Positions 16,370 through 25,647 of a DNA stretch of 64,000 nucleotides are shown here, piece by piece. Source of the stretch: Micromonospora sp. C28SCA-DRY-2 (GTDB lineage Bacteria; Actinomycetota; Actinomycetes; Mycobacteriales; Micromonosporaceae); NCBI RefSeq assembly GCF_030519475.1, contig NZ_JAUMKD010000002.1, positions 186,001 to 250,000 on the forward strand, written 5' to 3'. The position numbers were made by a program, and so were the translations under genes. Under the pieces are notes generated by a model. That model did not search any database, was not told the DNA's origin, and saw only the letters and a list, made by a program, of their open reading frames with translations. Within the stretch, counting starts at the first letter, position 1. The number at the start of each line of letters is the position of its first letter.

Positions 16370-17606
16370 TCAGCCGGACCGCAGCCGCTCCAGCACCGCC
16401 CCGGCGGCCCGCCAGCCGCTGGTCAGCGCCCCCTGGATGGACGGGCTGTCCCGGTGGTCCCCGGCCACGAACAGGCCGTCGCCGAGCGCCACCGGCTTGC
16501 GCAGCCGCCCCTGCGGCGGTGGCGCGGCGGGCAGCGCGGCCGGGATCGACACGGTGGTCAGGTGCGTCCAGTCGGCGGTGGACCGTCCGTAGAGCCGGGC
16601 CAGTTCGAGCCGTACGGCCGGCTCGGGCGGGGCCGTTGGGCCGACCACCGAGGTGGCCACCAGGTGCCGCCCGGCCGGCGCGTACGCGGGCGCGGCCCGG
16701 CTGACCACCACCGTGTTGGCGACCAGTTCCCGCCGGTCGCCGTCGACCAGCAGGATCGGCTCGGCCAGCGGCGGCTCGGCGGTGCTGTGGTAGTAGGTCG
16801 TGTAGCTGTGCATGCGTACCGGTGGCAGGGCCGGCAGCAGGGTGGCCGCCGCCAGCGGGTCGACGGCGACCACGACGGCGCGGCAGCCGATGTCGCCGGC
16901 CTGGGTGCGGACCCGGCCGGGCGCGACCTGCGAGACCGGGGTGTCCAGGTCGATCAGGTCGGCCGGCAGCGGGTCGGCGATCGCCCGGGGCAGCGCGGCC
17001 ATCCCCTCGGCGGGCAGGCCGATCCGCCCGCGGGCGAACGAGCGCAGCACCATCGCGAACACCCGGCTGGAGGTCTCCAGCTCCCGTTCCACGAAGACGC
17101 CGGAGAGGAACGGCCGGAGCAGCTCCTCGATGATCGCGTCGGAGAGCCCGGCCCGGCGCAGCGGCCTCGGTGGTGGTCTCCGGCGCGGCGAGCAGCCGCC
17201 CGGGCGGCAGCGTGGCGCAGCCGGCGGCGAGCGCGGCGAACCGCAGCCGGTCGAGCGGCGAGCCGATGCCGGCCAGCGCGGTGCGCGGCCCGCCGGTCGG
17301 CTCGCGCAGCGGGTTGACCAGCCGGTGCAGCGAGTCGCCCTTGCGCACCAGCACGCCGGGGGTGAAGTGGCCCAGGCCCAGCCGGTCGACGTCGAGCAGC
17401 GTGCCGAGCCGCGGGTAGGCGGTGTTGAGCACCTGGAAGCCCCGGTCGAGCAGGTAGCCGTCGACGGCGTCGGTGGCGACCCGGCCGCCGAGCCGGCCGC
17501 CGGCCTCGAGCAGCCGCCAGGGCACGCCGGCCCGGTGCAGCCGCCGGGCCGCGGCGAGGCCGGCCAGGCCACCGCCGACGATCACCACATCGGTCTCAGC
17601 CAGCAC
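16370..17606 (-). pseudogene. FAD-dependent amine-oxidase-like protein, interrupted by a frameshift
   Basis: The N-terminal half from GTG 17606 reads in one frame: the dinucleotide motif VVIVGGGLAGLAAARRLHRA, then RLGGRVATDAVDGYLLDRG. After PETTTEA, near 17160-17166, homology continues in another frame (LRRAGLSDAIIEELLRPFLS to FVAGDHRDSPSIQGALTSGW, the FAD C-terminal motif) and ends at 16370. Removing one base restores a single protein of about 412 residues. It belongs to the flavin amine oxidase/phytoene desaturase-like group. The GTG start has GGGAGG 6 nt upstream and overlaps the end of the MMPL gene, so the two form an operon. The break may be a real mutation or a sequencing error. Confidence 0.82.
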
Positions 17607-19710
17607 GACGCGCCTCCCGTTCACCGTTGGCCCGGGCCAGCCGGCCCGGCCACCACACCCGCGGCCCGATGTCGTACGCCAGCGCCGGCACCAGCAGCGA
17701 GCGGACCACGATGGTGTCGATGAGCACGCCCACGGCGACCGCCACGCCCAGCTCGACCAGGACCACCAGCGGCAGGACGGCCAGCGCCGAGAAGGTCGCG
17801 GCCAGCACGATTCCGGCCGACGTGATGACGCCGCCGGTGACCGCCAGGCCGGCCAGCACCCCGGCCCGGGTGCCCCGCCGGACGGACTCCTCCCGCACCC
17901 GGCTCATCAGGAAGATGTTGTAGTCGATGCCGAGGGCGACCAGGAAGACGAACGCGAACAGCGGGAACGACGCGTCCACGCCGGGGAAGTCGAGGACGTG
18001 CCGGAAGATCAGCGCGCAGAGCCCGAGCGTGGCGGCGAACGAGAGCAGCACCGTGGCGATCAGCAGGATCGGGGCGAGCAGCGCGCGGAGCAGCACGGCC
18101 AGGATGATCGCGATGACCACCAGCACCACCGGGATGATGACGTTCTGGTCCCGGGTGGCGGCGTCCGCGGTGTCCACGTTGATCGCGGTGAAGCCGCCGA
18201 CCGCGGCGTCCGCGCCGGGCACCCGGTGCACCGCGGCGCGCAGGTCGCGGATGGTCCGCTCGGCGCCGTCGCTGTCCGGCGGGTCGGCCAGCGTCGCCTC
18301 CAGTTGCACGGTGCCGTCCACCACCCTGGGTGGCGCCGCGGGGTCGGGCGGGCCGGTCGGGTCCCCGGTGACCGGGCGGACGACGGCCACCCCGGGCACC
18401 GCGCGGGCCACCTCGGCGACCTGCCGGGCGGCCCGCTGGTCGACCAGGATGGTGGCCGGGCTGCCGGTGCCGGCCGGGTAGTGCCGGGCGATCACCTCCT
18501 GGCCGGCGACCGAGTCGGTGCGCTGGGTGAACAGGTCGGACTGGCCGAGCGTGGTGGCGCCGAGCTGGGTCAGGCCGAGCGCCAGGGTGGCCAGTAGCAC
18601 GCTGGTGACCAGCCAGACCGGCCGGGCCCGGCGGGCCACGAAACCGGCGATCCGGCGCCAGCTGCCGTGCTCGGCCTGCGGTTCCGCCTCGTCCGCCCGG
18701 GGCCGGCGCGGCCAGAACGCCCACCGCCCGCCGAGCACCAGCAGGGCGGGCAGGAAGGTGAGCATCACCAGCAGGGTGGCGGCGATGCCGATGGCGGCGA
18801 CCGGGCCGAGCGCGCGGTTGGAGTTGAGGCTGGACAGCAGCAGGCAGAGCAGACTGAGGATGACCGTGCCACCGGAGGCGACGATCGCCGGGGCGGCGCC
18901 CTTCCAGGCGGTCCGCATCGCCTCCCGGGGGCGGGCGTGCCGATGCAGTTCCTCGCGGTAGCGGGCCACCAGCAGCAGCGCGTAGTCGGTGCCGGCGCCG
19001 AAGACCAGCACGGTGAGGATGCCCTGCGCCTGCCCGTTGAGGGTGATGACATCGGCGTCGGCGAGCAGGTGGACGAGGGCGGCGGCCAGCGCGAAGGACG
19101 TCCCGGCGGCGAGCAGCGGGAAGATCCAGAGGATCGGGCTGCGGTAGACGACCAGCAGGATGACCAGCACCACGCAGAGGGTGACCAGCAGCAGCGTGCC
19201 GTCGATGGCGGAGAAGACCTCGATCAGGTCGGCGAGCAGGCCGGCCGGCCCCGCCACGTCGACGGTCAACCCGTCCCGGTCGCCGCCGGCGATGTCCCGC
19301 AGCCGTTCCACCGTCGTACCGATCCGCTCCCCCTCGGCGTCGTCGATCGGCACCACCACCTGCAACGCCTGCCCGTCCTGGCTGGGGATCGGCGGGGGCA
19401 GCGGGCCGACCACCCCGGGCACCCCGGCGAAGCGGGTGGCGTCGGCCGCCACCCGCTGCCGGTCGGCGTCGGTGATGCCGCTGGTGCGTTCGTAGACCAC
19501 CAGGGCCGGCGTGGTCTGCCGGTCGACGAACCGCCCGGACAGCTCCTGGGCCCGGGTCGCCTCGGCGTCGGCGGGCAGGAACGCGGCGCTGTCGTTGGTG
19601 GCGACCTCGCCCAGCCGGCCGGCGAAGGGCCCGGTCACCGCGCCGACGACCAGCCAGGCGAGCACGACCGCCACCGCGACCAGGGTGACCCTGCCGCCTC
19701 GTCCGGACAT
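17596..19710 (-). CDS. MMPL-family transporter
   Basis: 704 residues from ATG 19710 (MSGRGGRVTLVAVAVVLAWL). About twelve membrane helices in two halves, each with a periplasmic domain. Typical segments: LVFGAGTDYALLLVARYREE, GGTVILSLLCLLLSSLNSNR, FVFLVALGIDYNIFLMSRVR and VGVLIDTIVVRSLLVPALAY. The longer frame back to 20145 crosses the tRNA-Asn gene and is false. These proteins export lipids or antibiotics; the substrate is unknown. The downstream FAD oxidoreductase overlaps its end, which suggests joint work on one product. It is not a close copy of the MMPL protein at 1-2260. Confidence 0.92.
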   Translation of the reverse strand: MSGRGGRVTLVAVAVVLAWLVVGAVTGPFAGRLGEVATNDSAAFLPADAEATRAQELSGRFVDRQTTPALVVYERTSGITDADRQRVAADATRFAGVPGVVGPLPPPIPSQDGQALQVVVPIDDAEGERIGTTVERLRDIAGGDRDGLTVDVAGPAGLLADLIEVFSAIDGTLLLVTLCVVLVILLVVYRSPILWIFPLLAAGTSFALAAALVHLLADADVITLNGQAQGILTVLVFGAGTDYALLLVARYREELHRHARPREAMRTAWKGAAPAIVASGGTVILSLLCLLLSSLNSNRALGPVAAIGIAATLLVMLTFLPALLVLGGRWAFWPRRPRADEAEPQAEHGSWRRIAGFVARRARPVWLVTSVLLATLALGLTQLGATTLGQSDLFTQRTDSVAGQEVIARHYPAGTGSPATILVDQRAARQVAEVARAVPGVAVVRPVTGDPTGPPDPAAPPRVVDGTVQLEATLADPPDSDGAERTIRDLRAAVHRVPGADAAVGGFTAINVDTADAATRDQNVIIPVVLVVIAIILAVLLRALLAPILLIATVLLSFAATLGLCALIFRHVLDFPGVDASFPLFAFVFLVALGIDYNIFLMSRVREESVRRGTRAGVLAGLAVTGGVITSAGIVLAATFSALAVLPLVVLVELGVAVAVGVLIDTIVVRSLLVPALAYDIGPRVWWPGRLARANGEREARRAG

Positions 19711-19922
19711 CACACCCACCCAACACCCGATGCACCGATCGACGCAGCCGGGGTCTGGTCGACATCGACCATCCTGCCGGGCGAACGGCGCCGGGGTGGG
19801 CGAAACGGAAGAGGCTCGCCTTTCCGGCGGCGGACGGGCCGCACCGGACGGGGGTGCGTGTCGGACGCCGTCGCCGGGAACGACGAACGCCCGCCGGCGG
19901 GGCCGACGGGCGTCGAGTGGAG

Positions 19923-19998
19923 TGGCTCCCCCGTTTGGACTCGAACCAAAAACCTGCCGGTTAACAGCCGGCTGCTCTGCCAATTGAGCTACGGGGGA
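19923..19998 (-). tRNA. tRNA-Asn, anticodon GTT
   Basis: 76 nt with encoded CCA (73 without). The acceptor stem TCCCCCG/CGGGGGA is perfect. The anticodon loop CTGTTAA gives GTT, and the T-arm contains GGTTCGAGTCC. It stands alone between the MMPL gene and the YtxH gene. No repeat of its 3' end was seen, so it shows no sign of being an integration site. Confidence 0.95.
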
Positions 19999-20279
19999 CC
20001 GTGTTGCCCGGTTTCCGGATCTCTCCTTCGCCGTGCGACGGGACAAGAGTACAGGACTCCCGGGGGTGTTGGTCGAGGGGGTTACCCACCGATCCGGGCC
20101 GGTCGCGACCCGGACCGACCATGAATAATACGGACAATTCGTCATCGCGGCACAAGGAGGTATGAGCGGAGAGCAGGATGGGTAGTTAGCTGCGGACAGA
20201 GAACGCAGGCGCGAGGTGGTCGCTCCCGCCGGGGTGAGCCCGACGGGACGACGGCGCGTCAGGTACGGAAGGAGCCGCC

Positions 20280-20693
20280 ATGCGCGGAAAGATCATGTTT
20301 CTTGGCGGGCTGGCTGCGGGATTCGTCCTGGGCGCCCGTGCCGGCCGGGAGAAGTACGAGGAGCTGGTGATCCGGGGCCGCAAGGTGCTCGACCACCCCA
20401 CCGTGCAGGAGGCGGCGGGTGTCGCGCAGGCCCAGGCGACCCGGCTCTACAGCGAGGGCAAGGACAAGCTCGGCCAGTCGAAGCTGGGCGAGAAGCTCGG
20501 CGGCAACGGCAGCAAGCAGGAGCTGACCGCCGCCGACGACGCGTTCGCCGGCACGCCGGCCACCGTCGGCGCCAAGACCGGCTCGTCGAGCTCCAGCTCG
20601 ACCGGCTCGGCGGGCTCGACCTCCGGGTCGACGTCGGCCGGCAGCGCGACTCGCAAGCCGTCCAGCTCGGGCACCAGCGGCAGCACCCTCTGA
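20280..20693 (+). CDS. YtxH-domain protein
   Basis: 137 residues. The N-terminal MRGKIMFLGGLAAGFVLGAR is the glycine-rich membrane helix of YtxH-like proteins, followed by AGREKYEELVIRGRKVLDHP and an amphipathic helix. The last 55 residues are a low-complexity Ser/Thr/Gly tail. The ATG has AAGGAG 6-7 nt upstream. Members are small membrane-attached proteins tied to stress or the cell envelope. Two strong hairpins follow the gene, so it is probably a single-gene transcript. Confidence 0.85.
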   Translation: MRGKIMFLGGLAAGFVLGARAGREKYEELVIRGRKVLDHPTVQEAAGVAQAQATRLYSEGKDKLGQSKLGEKLGGNGSKQELTAADDAFAGTPATVGAKTGSSSSSSTGSAGSTSGSTSAGSATRKPSSSGTSGSTL

Positions 20694-20704
20694 GCTCATC
20701 CGCG

Positions 20705-20782
20705 AGCGGGCCGGACACCTGGTGGTGACCGGCCCGCTGTCGTGTCCGGGGACGGCCCCGCCCCAGGTCGGCGGGGCCGTCC
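20705..20782 (+). terminator. two tandem terminator hairpins
   Basis: The first stem is AGCGGGCCGG (20705-20714) with CCGGCCCGCT (20729-20738). The second is a perfect 13-bp stem, 20750-20762 with 20770-20782, and a 7-nt loop. They start 12 nt after the YtxH stop. There is no U-tract, as is common in this group. Confidence 0.75.
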
Positions 20783-20803
20783 GCCACTTTCGCCTGTTTG
20801 GAG

Positions 20804-20832
20804 CAAAAGTTCGACCCGACCATCGAAAACTT
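20804..20832. promoter_or_regulatory. possible ROK-type operator before the ThuA-GSDH gene
   Basis: An imperfect inverted repeat: CAAAAGTTCGA at the left and TCGAAAACTT at the right, about 140 bp before the 20974 start. Read on the reverse strand, one half gives GAACTTTTGC, close to AACTTTTGTC of the symmetric site before the ROK gene (48169-48190). Shared control is inference. Confidence 0.4.
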
Positions 20833-20973
20833 CTGCCTCCAGCCTCTTCTCTTTAGTCTCGCTCGCAAATATCGTCCTGCGTAGAACCTGGCCAGGCTCT
20901 TTGGTACTCCCCCGCGACCTCCTCAGCGACGTCCCGGCGCTGGGGCGGACCCGCCCGACCAGAGCGAGGTTCG

Positions 20974-23900
20974 ATGCGCAGACCGATCGGCCGAAGGGCC
21001 ACCACCTTCCTCAGCCTGCTCACCCTCGTCGGCGCGACACTCGTCGCGACGGCCCAGCAGCAGCCCGCGCCGGCGCTCGCCGCACCGGCACCGACCAGCA
21101 ACGGCATCGAGTACAAGGTCCTCGTCTTCACCCGGTCAGCCGGCGGCGGCCACGCCGCCACCGCCGCCGGGGTGGACGCGATCCGCCAGCTCGGCAACGA
21201 CCGGCGCTTCACCGTCGAGGTGACCGACGACGCCCGCAAGTTCGACGAGCCGCACCTCAAGCAGTTCCGCGCGGTGGTGTTCCTGAACACCGCCGGCGAC
21301 GTCCTCACCGACGACCAGCGGGCCGCCTTCGAGCGGTACTACCGGGCCGGCGGCGGCTTCGTCGGCGTGCACTCCGCGATCGAGGCCGAGCCCGGATGGT
21401 CCTTTTTGGACGACGTGCTCGGCACCCGGGCGGTGGGCGCCGCGTCGGCGCCGGCCGCGGCCACCGTCACCGTCGCCGACCGGGTGCACCCGGCCTCGGC
21501 CCCGCTGCCGGAGCGCTGGACCCACCCGGACCGCTGGTACAACTTCGCCGCCAACGTCCGGGGCGTCTCGCACGTCCTGGCCACGGTGGACGAGAAGACG
21601 TACGCCGGCGGGACGATGGGCTTCGACCACCCGGTCACCTGGTGCAAGGACTACCAGGGCGGCCGCTCCTTCTACACCGGGCTCGGCGCGACGCCGGAGA
21701 GCTTCGGCAGCACCGACCTGCGGGCGCACCTCGGCGGCGCGATCCAGTGGGCGGCCGGGGTGACCGACGGCGACTGCGGCGCCACCGTGCTGGCCAACTA
21801 CCAGATGGAGGTCATCGGGGCGCAGCCCAACGTCAACGAGCCGATCGGCTTCGACGTGCTGCCCGACGGCCGGGTCATCCAGACCGACCGCCGCGGCGGC
21901 GTACGCCTGCACGACCCGGCGAGCAACGAGACCACCGTGCTGGCCCAGATCCCGGTCTACACCCACAGCGAGGACGGGATGTACGGCCCGGCGATCGACC
22001 GCGAGTTCGCCACCAACCGCTGGGTCTACCTCTTCTACGCGCCGCCGCTGGACACCCCCGCCGGTGGGGCGCCGACCACCAGCACCGACCCGAGCGCGTG
22101 GGACCGGTGGAAGGGCTACTTCCAGCTGTCCCGGTTCAAGTTCGTCGACGGGGACACGCCCTCGCTGGACCTGGCCACCGAGCAGAAGATCCTCCAGGTG
22201 CCGGTGGACCGGGGCGCCTGCTGCCACGTGGCCGGCGACATCGCCTTCGACTCGAAGAACAACCTGTGGCTGGTCACCGGCGACGACACCCCGGCCGGCG
22301 GTGGCGGCTCCGGCGGCTTCTCGCCGCACAACGACTCGGTGAGCGCCACCGGCGTCTACCAGGCGCCCTTCGTGGACGCCCGGCGCAGCTCGGCGAACAC
22401 CAACGACCTGCGCGGCAAGATCCTGCGCATCTCGGTGCAGCCGGACGGCAGCTACACGGTGCCGGCGGGCAACCTCTTCCCGGAGGCGCGGGACCCGGGT
22501 GACAAGACCCGGCCGGAGATCTACGCGATGGGCTTCCGGAACCCGTTCCGGATCACCCTCGACCGCAACGACGTCGCCTACGTCACCGACTACTCCCCCG
22601 ACTCCTCGACCGCCGCGGTGGGCCGGGGGCCGGCCGGCACCGGCCGGATGATGGTGGTCGACAAGCCGGCCAACTACGGCTGGCCGATGTGCGTGCAGCC
22701 GAACCTGCCGTACATCGAGATGAACTGGACCACCAGCCCGATCTCCCCGGTCGCGCCGTTCGACTGCGCGGCCCCGAAGAACACCTCCCGGCACAACACC
22801 GGGCTGACCGACCTGCCGGCGGTCGAGAAGTCGGAGCTGTGGTACTCCTTCCAGGCTCCGACCCCCTGCCCGGAGTCCTACCTGTCCACCCCGACGCAGA
22901 CCTGCCCGGTGCTCTTCCCCGAGCTGGGCACCGGCGGCGTCGGACCGCACGGCGCGGCGCGCTACGACTACGACCCGGAGCTGAGGTCGGAGAGGAAGTT
23001 CCCCGCGTACTTCGACGGGTCGATCTTCTTCGGCGAGTTCACCCGGGACACCCTCAAGGAGATCCGGCTTGACGGCCAGGGCGACATCCTGAAGATCAAC
23101 AACGTGCTGGACTGCGGCCCCGGCCCGAGCACGCCGGCCCGGCCGTTCCTCTGCGACAACCCGATGGACATGAAGTGGGGCCCGGACGGCAACTTCTACC
23201 TGCTGACGTACGGCGACGGGTTCTTCAACGTCAACCCGGACGCGGCGATGCTGAAGTTCAGCTACGTCAAGGGCCTGCGGGCGCCGAACGCGGTGCTGGG
23301 CGCGACGCCCACCAACGGGCACGCGCCGCTGACCGTCGCCTTCTCCAGCGACGGATCGAAGGACCCGGACCCGGCGGACTCCATCTCGTTCGCCTGGGAC
23401 TTCGACGGCAACGGCACGACCGACTCGGTCGACCCGAACCCGACGCACACCTACACCGCCAACGGCGTCTACACCGCGCGGCTCACGGTGACCGACTCCA
23501 GCGGCAAGAGCGCGTCGGCGAACACCACGATCACTGTCGGCAACACCGCGCCCACGGTGACCGTCGACACCCCGCTGGAGGGCGGCTTCTTCAGCTGGGG
23601 TGACGGGATCCCCTGGTCCGTGACGGTCACCGACCCGGAGGACGGTCCGATCGACTGCGGCAAGGTCGAGGTGACCTTCGTGCTCGGCCACGACGAGCAC
23701 GGCCACGGCGAGGCCAACCAGTTCGGCTGCTCGGGCGTGCTGCCCACGATCGCCGACGACGCCTCCCACGGCGGCTACATCTACGGCGTGGTCAGCGCCT
23801 CCTACACCGACAAGGGCGCCAACGGGCAACCCGCCCTGACCACGGTGGACCAGCAGATCATCCAGGACAAGCGGCAGCAGGTGGAGTTCGCCCGGGACCA

Positions 23901-24303
23901 GTCCGGCACCACCGTCGGCAACAGCGCCGACACCGGCGGCGGGCAGCAACGGGGCAGCCTCGACCCGGGTGACTGGATCGCGGTGAACAACACGGTGAAC
24001 CTGCACAACATCCAGTCGGTCACCCTGCGCACCAGCGGCGGCAGCGCCGCGACCGCCGGGCAGCCCCGGTTCGGCGTCGAGTTCCGCCTCGACGCCCCCA
24101 CCGGCCCGCTGCTGGGCACCGCCACGGTCAACGCGACCACCGGTAACAACGCCTTCACCAGCACCACCGTGCCGATCACCGACCCGGGCGGCACGCACCG
24201 GCTCTACCTCGTCTTCACCACCGTGCCCGGCGGCCCGGCCAGCGGCTTCGGCAACCTGAACTGGATCGAGTTCGCCGGCCAGGGCATCGGCGTCGCACCG
24301 TGA
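20974..24303 (+). CDS. secreted ThuA - glucose/sorbosone dehydrogenase - PKD fusion protein
   Basis: 1109 residues with a signal peptide (TTFLSLLTLVGATLVATAQQ, cleavage near ALAAPA). Residues 46-265 are a ThuA-like domain (YKVLVFTRSAGGGHAATAAG, GGGFVGVHSAIEAEPGWSF). Residues 280-760 are a glucose/sorbosone dehydrogenase-type beta-propeller (IPVYTHSEDGMYGPAIDREF, CCHVAGDIAFDSKNNLWLVT, RPEIYAMGFRNPFRITLDRN). A PKD domain (about 770-855), a second Ig-like stretch and a C-terminal carbohydrate-binding-like beta-sandwich complete it. The dehydrogenase family uses PQQ and oxidises sugars outside the cell; ThuA relatives act in disaccharide utilisation. The gene opens the locus at 20974-32193. Confidence 0.9.
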   Translation: MRRPIGRRATTFLSLLTLVGATLVATAQQQPAPALAAPAPTSNGIEYKVLVFTRSAGGGHAATAAGVDAIRQLGNDRRFTVEVTDDARKFDEPHLKQFRAVVFLNTAGDVLTDDQRAAFERYYRAGGGFVGVHSAIEAEPGWSFLDDVLGTRAVGAASAPAAATVTVADRVHPASAPLPERWTHPDRWYNFAANVRGVSHVLATVDEKTYAGGTMGFDHPVTWCKDYQGGRSFYTGLGATPESFGSTDLRAHLGGAIQWAAGVTDGDCGATVLANYQMEVIGAQPNVNEPIGFDVLPDGRVIQTDRRGGVRLHDPASNETTVLAQIPVYTHSEDGMYGPAIDREFATNRWVYLFYAPPLDTPAGGAPTTSTDPSAWDRWKGYFQLSRFKFVDGDTPSLDLATEQKILQVPVDRGACCHVAGDIAFDSKNNLWLVTGDDTPAGGGGSGGFSPHNDSVSATGVYQAPFVDARRSSANTNDLRGKILRISVQPDGSYTVPAGNLFPEARDPGDKTRPEIYAMGFRNPFRITLDRNDVAYVTDYSPDSSTAAVGRGPAGTGRMMVVDKPANYGWPMCVQPNLPYIEMNWTTSPISPVAPFDCAAPKNTSRHNTGLTDLPAVEKSELWYSFQAPTPCPESYLSTPTQTCPVLFPELGTGGVGPHGAARYDYDPELRSERKFPAYFDGSIFFGEFTRDTLKEIRLDGQGDILKINNVLDCGPGPSTPARPFLCDNPMDMKWGPDGNFYLLTYGDGFFNVNPDAAMLKFSYVKGLRAPNAVLGATPTNGHAPLTVAFSSDGSKDPDPADSISFAWDFDGNGTTDSVDPNPTHTYTANGVYTARLTVTDSSGKSASANTTITVGNTAPTVTVDTPLEGGFFSWGDGIPWSVTVTDPEDGPIDCGKVEVTFVLGHDEHGHGEANQFGCSGVLPTIADDASHGGYIYGVVSASYTDKGANGQPALTTVDQQIIQDKRQQVEFARDQSGTTVGNSADTGGGQQRGSLDPGDWIAVNNTVNLHNIQSVTLRTSGGSAATAGQPRFGVEFRLDAPTGPLLGTATVNATTGNNAFTSTTVPITDPGGTHRLYLVFTTVPGGPASGFGNLNWIEFAGQGIGVAP

Positions 24304-24309
24304 CGCGGT

Positions 24310-24341
24310 GCCCGGGGGCCGCCGCCCGGCGGCCCCCGGGC
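24310..24341 (+). terminator. perfect 14-bp terminator hairpin
   Basis: Arms 24310-24323 and 24328-24341 with a GCCC loop, 7 nt after the stop of the ThuA-dehydrogenase gene. There is no U-tract. It may attenuate rather than fully end transcription, because the next gene starts 86 bp further on in the same direction. Confidence 0.7.
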
Positions 24342-24427
24342 GCCGCCGGATCCTCCCGTGCGCCGGGTCACCGCCGGTGACCCGGGCCGGGCCCACCCAT
24401 CACCAGCACCGAGAAAGGCAGCAGGAG

Positions 24428-25501
24428 ATGAACGACAGTCAGCACGGCATGAGCCGTCGCCGGATGCTCGGCGCCCTCGCCGGTGTCGCCGGCGCGGCCG
24501 CCGTCGGGGCCACCGGCTGGGCCTCCGCCGCCGGCGCCAACGGCAACGGCCTGCTCGTCCCGGCCGGCAAGCGCGGCATCATCCTCTACAGCGTCCGGGA
24601 CCGGATCGGCGCCGCCCCGGACGCCAGCGGGGTGCCGTACGGCTTCGAGCGGGTGCTCGCCCGGCTCGCCGAGATCGGCTACAAGGAGGTGGAGTTCGCC
24701 GGCTACAACCAGCACACCTCCATCCTCGGCCGGCAGATCACGCCGCAGGAGATCCGCAAGATCCTGGACGACAACGGGCTGCGGGCCAACGGCTCGCACG
24801 CCTCGATCCCGGGCACCGTCACGCCGGACACCATCGCCGCGTTCGAGCGGACGCTGGACACCGCCGAGATCCTCGGCATGCAGCACATCGGCACCGGCAG
24901 CGACCCGACCGGCAGCAACTACAAGGCCGACTGGGACGCCGCCGTCGACCGGTGGAACACCTTCGGCGAGATGGCCGCCGCCCGGGGGCTGAAGCTGTAC
25001 ACGCACAACCACGACGCGGCGTACAACTTCCTGCTGGACAGCGGGCCGCTGGACGCGCAGGGCCGGCCGACCCGGTCCTCCGGGGTGCGGAAGCTGGAGT
25101 ACTTCATCGCGCGCACCAACCCGGAGTGGGTCTGGTTCGAGATGGACATCTACTGGGCGCACGTGGCCCAGCACCGGTTCCGCAGCTACACCGACCCGGA
25201 CGGGGTGACCCAGACCAGCGTCTTCGACCCGCTGGCCGTGGTCGCCGCCCAGCCCATCCGGTTCCCGCTGTTCCACGCCAAGGACGGCGCGTTCAACCCG
25301 GCCAACAGCGCCGGGTACGACATGGTGCCGCTGGGTCAGGGCGACATCGACTACGGGCACTTCTTCGCCAACATGGGCGCCAAGGGCTACCACAACCCGA
25401 TGTGGGAGCAGGACAACGCGCCGGGCGGCGCCGCCGACCCGGGTCGGTCGCTGCGCTACGCGGAGGTCAGCTTCCAGCACATGTCGGGTCTGCGGGGCTG
25501 A
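24428..25501 (+). CDS. Tat-exported sugar isomerase/epimerase-like TIM barrel
   Basis: 357 residues from ATG 24428. The N-terminus MSRRRMLGALAGVAGAAAVG (from residue 8) is a twin-arginine signal, so a folded metalloprotein is exported. The barrel is of the xylose-isomerase-like type: GIILYSVRDRIG, FERVLARLAEIGYKEVEFAG, LKLYTHNHDAAYNF, WVWFEMDIYWAHVAQH and FPLFHAKDGAFNP carry the metal-site residues. Partners in 3-keto-glycoside and inositol metabolism have this fold. It follows the secreted dehydrogenase fusion, so it may act on the oxidised sugar outside the membrane; that is inference. It ends at a GAAA-loop terminator. Confidence 0.88.
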   Translation: MNDSQHGMSRRRMLGALAGVAGAAAVGATGWASAAGANGNGLLVPAGKRGIILYSVRDRIGAAPDASGVPYGFERVLARLAEIGYKEVEFAGYNQHTSILGRQITPQEIRKILDDNGLRANGSHASIPGTVTPDTIAAFERTLDTAEILGMQHIGTGSDPTGSNYKADWDAAVDRWNTFGEMAAARGLKLYTHNHDAAYNFLLDSGPLDAQGRPTRSSGVRKLEYFIARTNPEWVWFEMDIYWAHVAQHRFRSYTDPDGVTQTSVFDPLAVVAAQPIRFPLFHAKDGAFNPANSAGYDMVPLGQGDIDYGHFFANMGAKGYHNPMWEQDNAPGGAADPGRSLRYAEVSFQHMSGLRG

Positions 25502-25519
25502 CGGACCCGACACCGCAGG

Positions 25520-25553
25520 AGGGGCCGCGCCCGGGAAACCGGGCGCGGCCCCT
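25520..25553 (+). terminator. 15-bp terminator hairpin with GAAA loop
   Basis: Arms 25520-25534 and 25539-25553 pair perfectly around GAAA, 18 nt after the stop of the Tat-exported protein. The converging gene at 25623 may also use it. Confidence 0.8.
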
Positions 25554-25564
25554 CGCGCTACGCG

Positions 25565-25647
25565 CTCGGTCCTCGCTGCTGAACGCGGCGCGCTCAGTCC
25601 TCGCGGGCCGACCGCGACCCACTCAGTCCTTGCTGCTGAACGCGGCG
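25565..25647. repeat. 26-bp direct repeat at the end of the TIM-barrel gene
   Basis: 25565-25590 and 25622-25647 agree at 24 of 26 positions (core TGCTGAACGCGGCG). The second copy encodes the C-terminal residues AAFSSKD of the reverse-strand gene. The first copy is outside it, as if the gene end had been duplicated. Confidence 0.6.

Noticed and set aside
17596..20145. Extended 849-residue version of the second MMPL protein
   Set aside because: The extra N-terminus reads through the tRNA-Asn gene; homology starts at 19710.
20154..20185. Seven-codon ORF directly after AAGGAGGT
   Set aside because: The ribosome site touches the ATG with no spacing, and no gene follows closely enough to be controlled by it. 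It is probably chance.
21136..24396. 1086-residue reverse-strand ORF opposite the ThuA-dehydrogenase gene
   Set aside because: Its length is impressive but the composition is V/R/G/H repeats, and the other strand encodes clear domains with a signal peptide.
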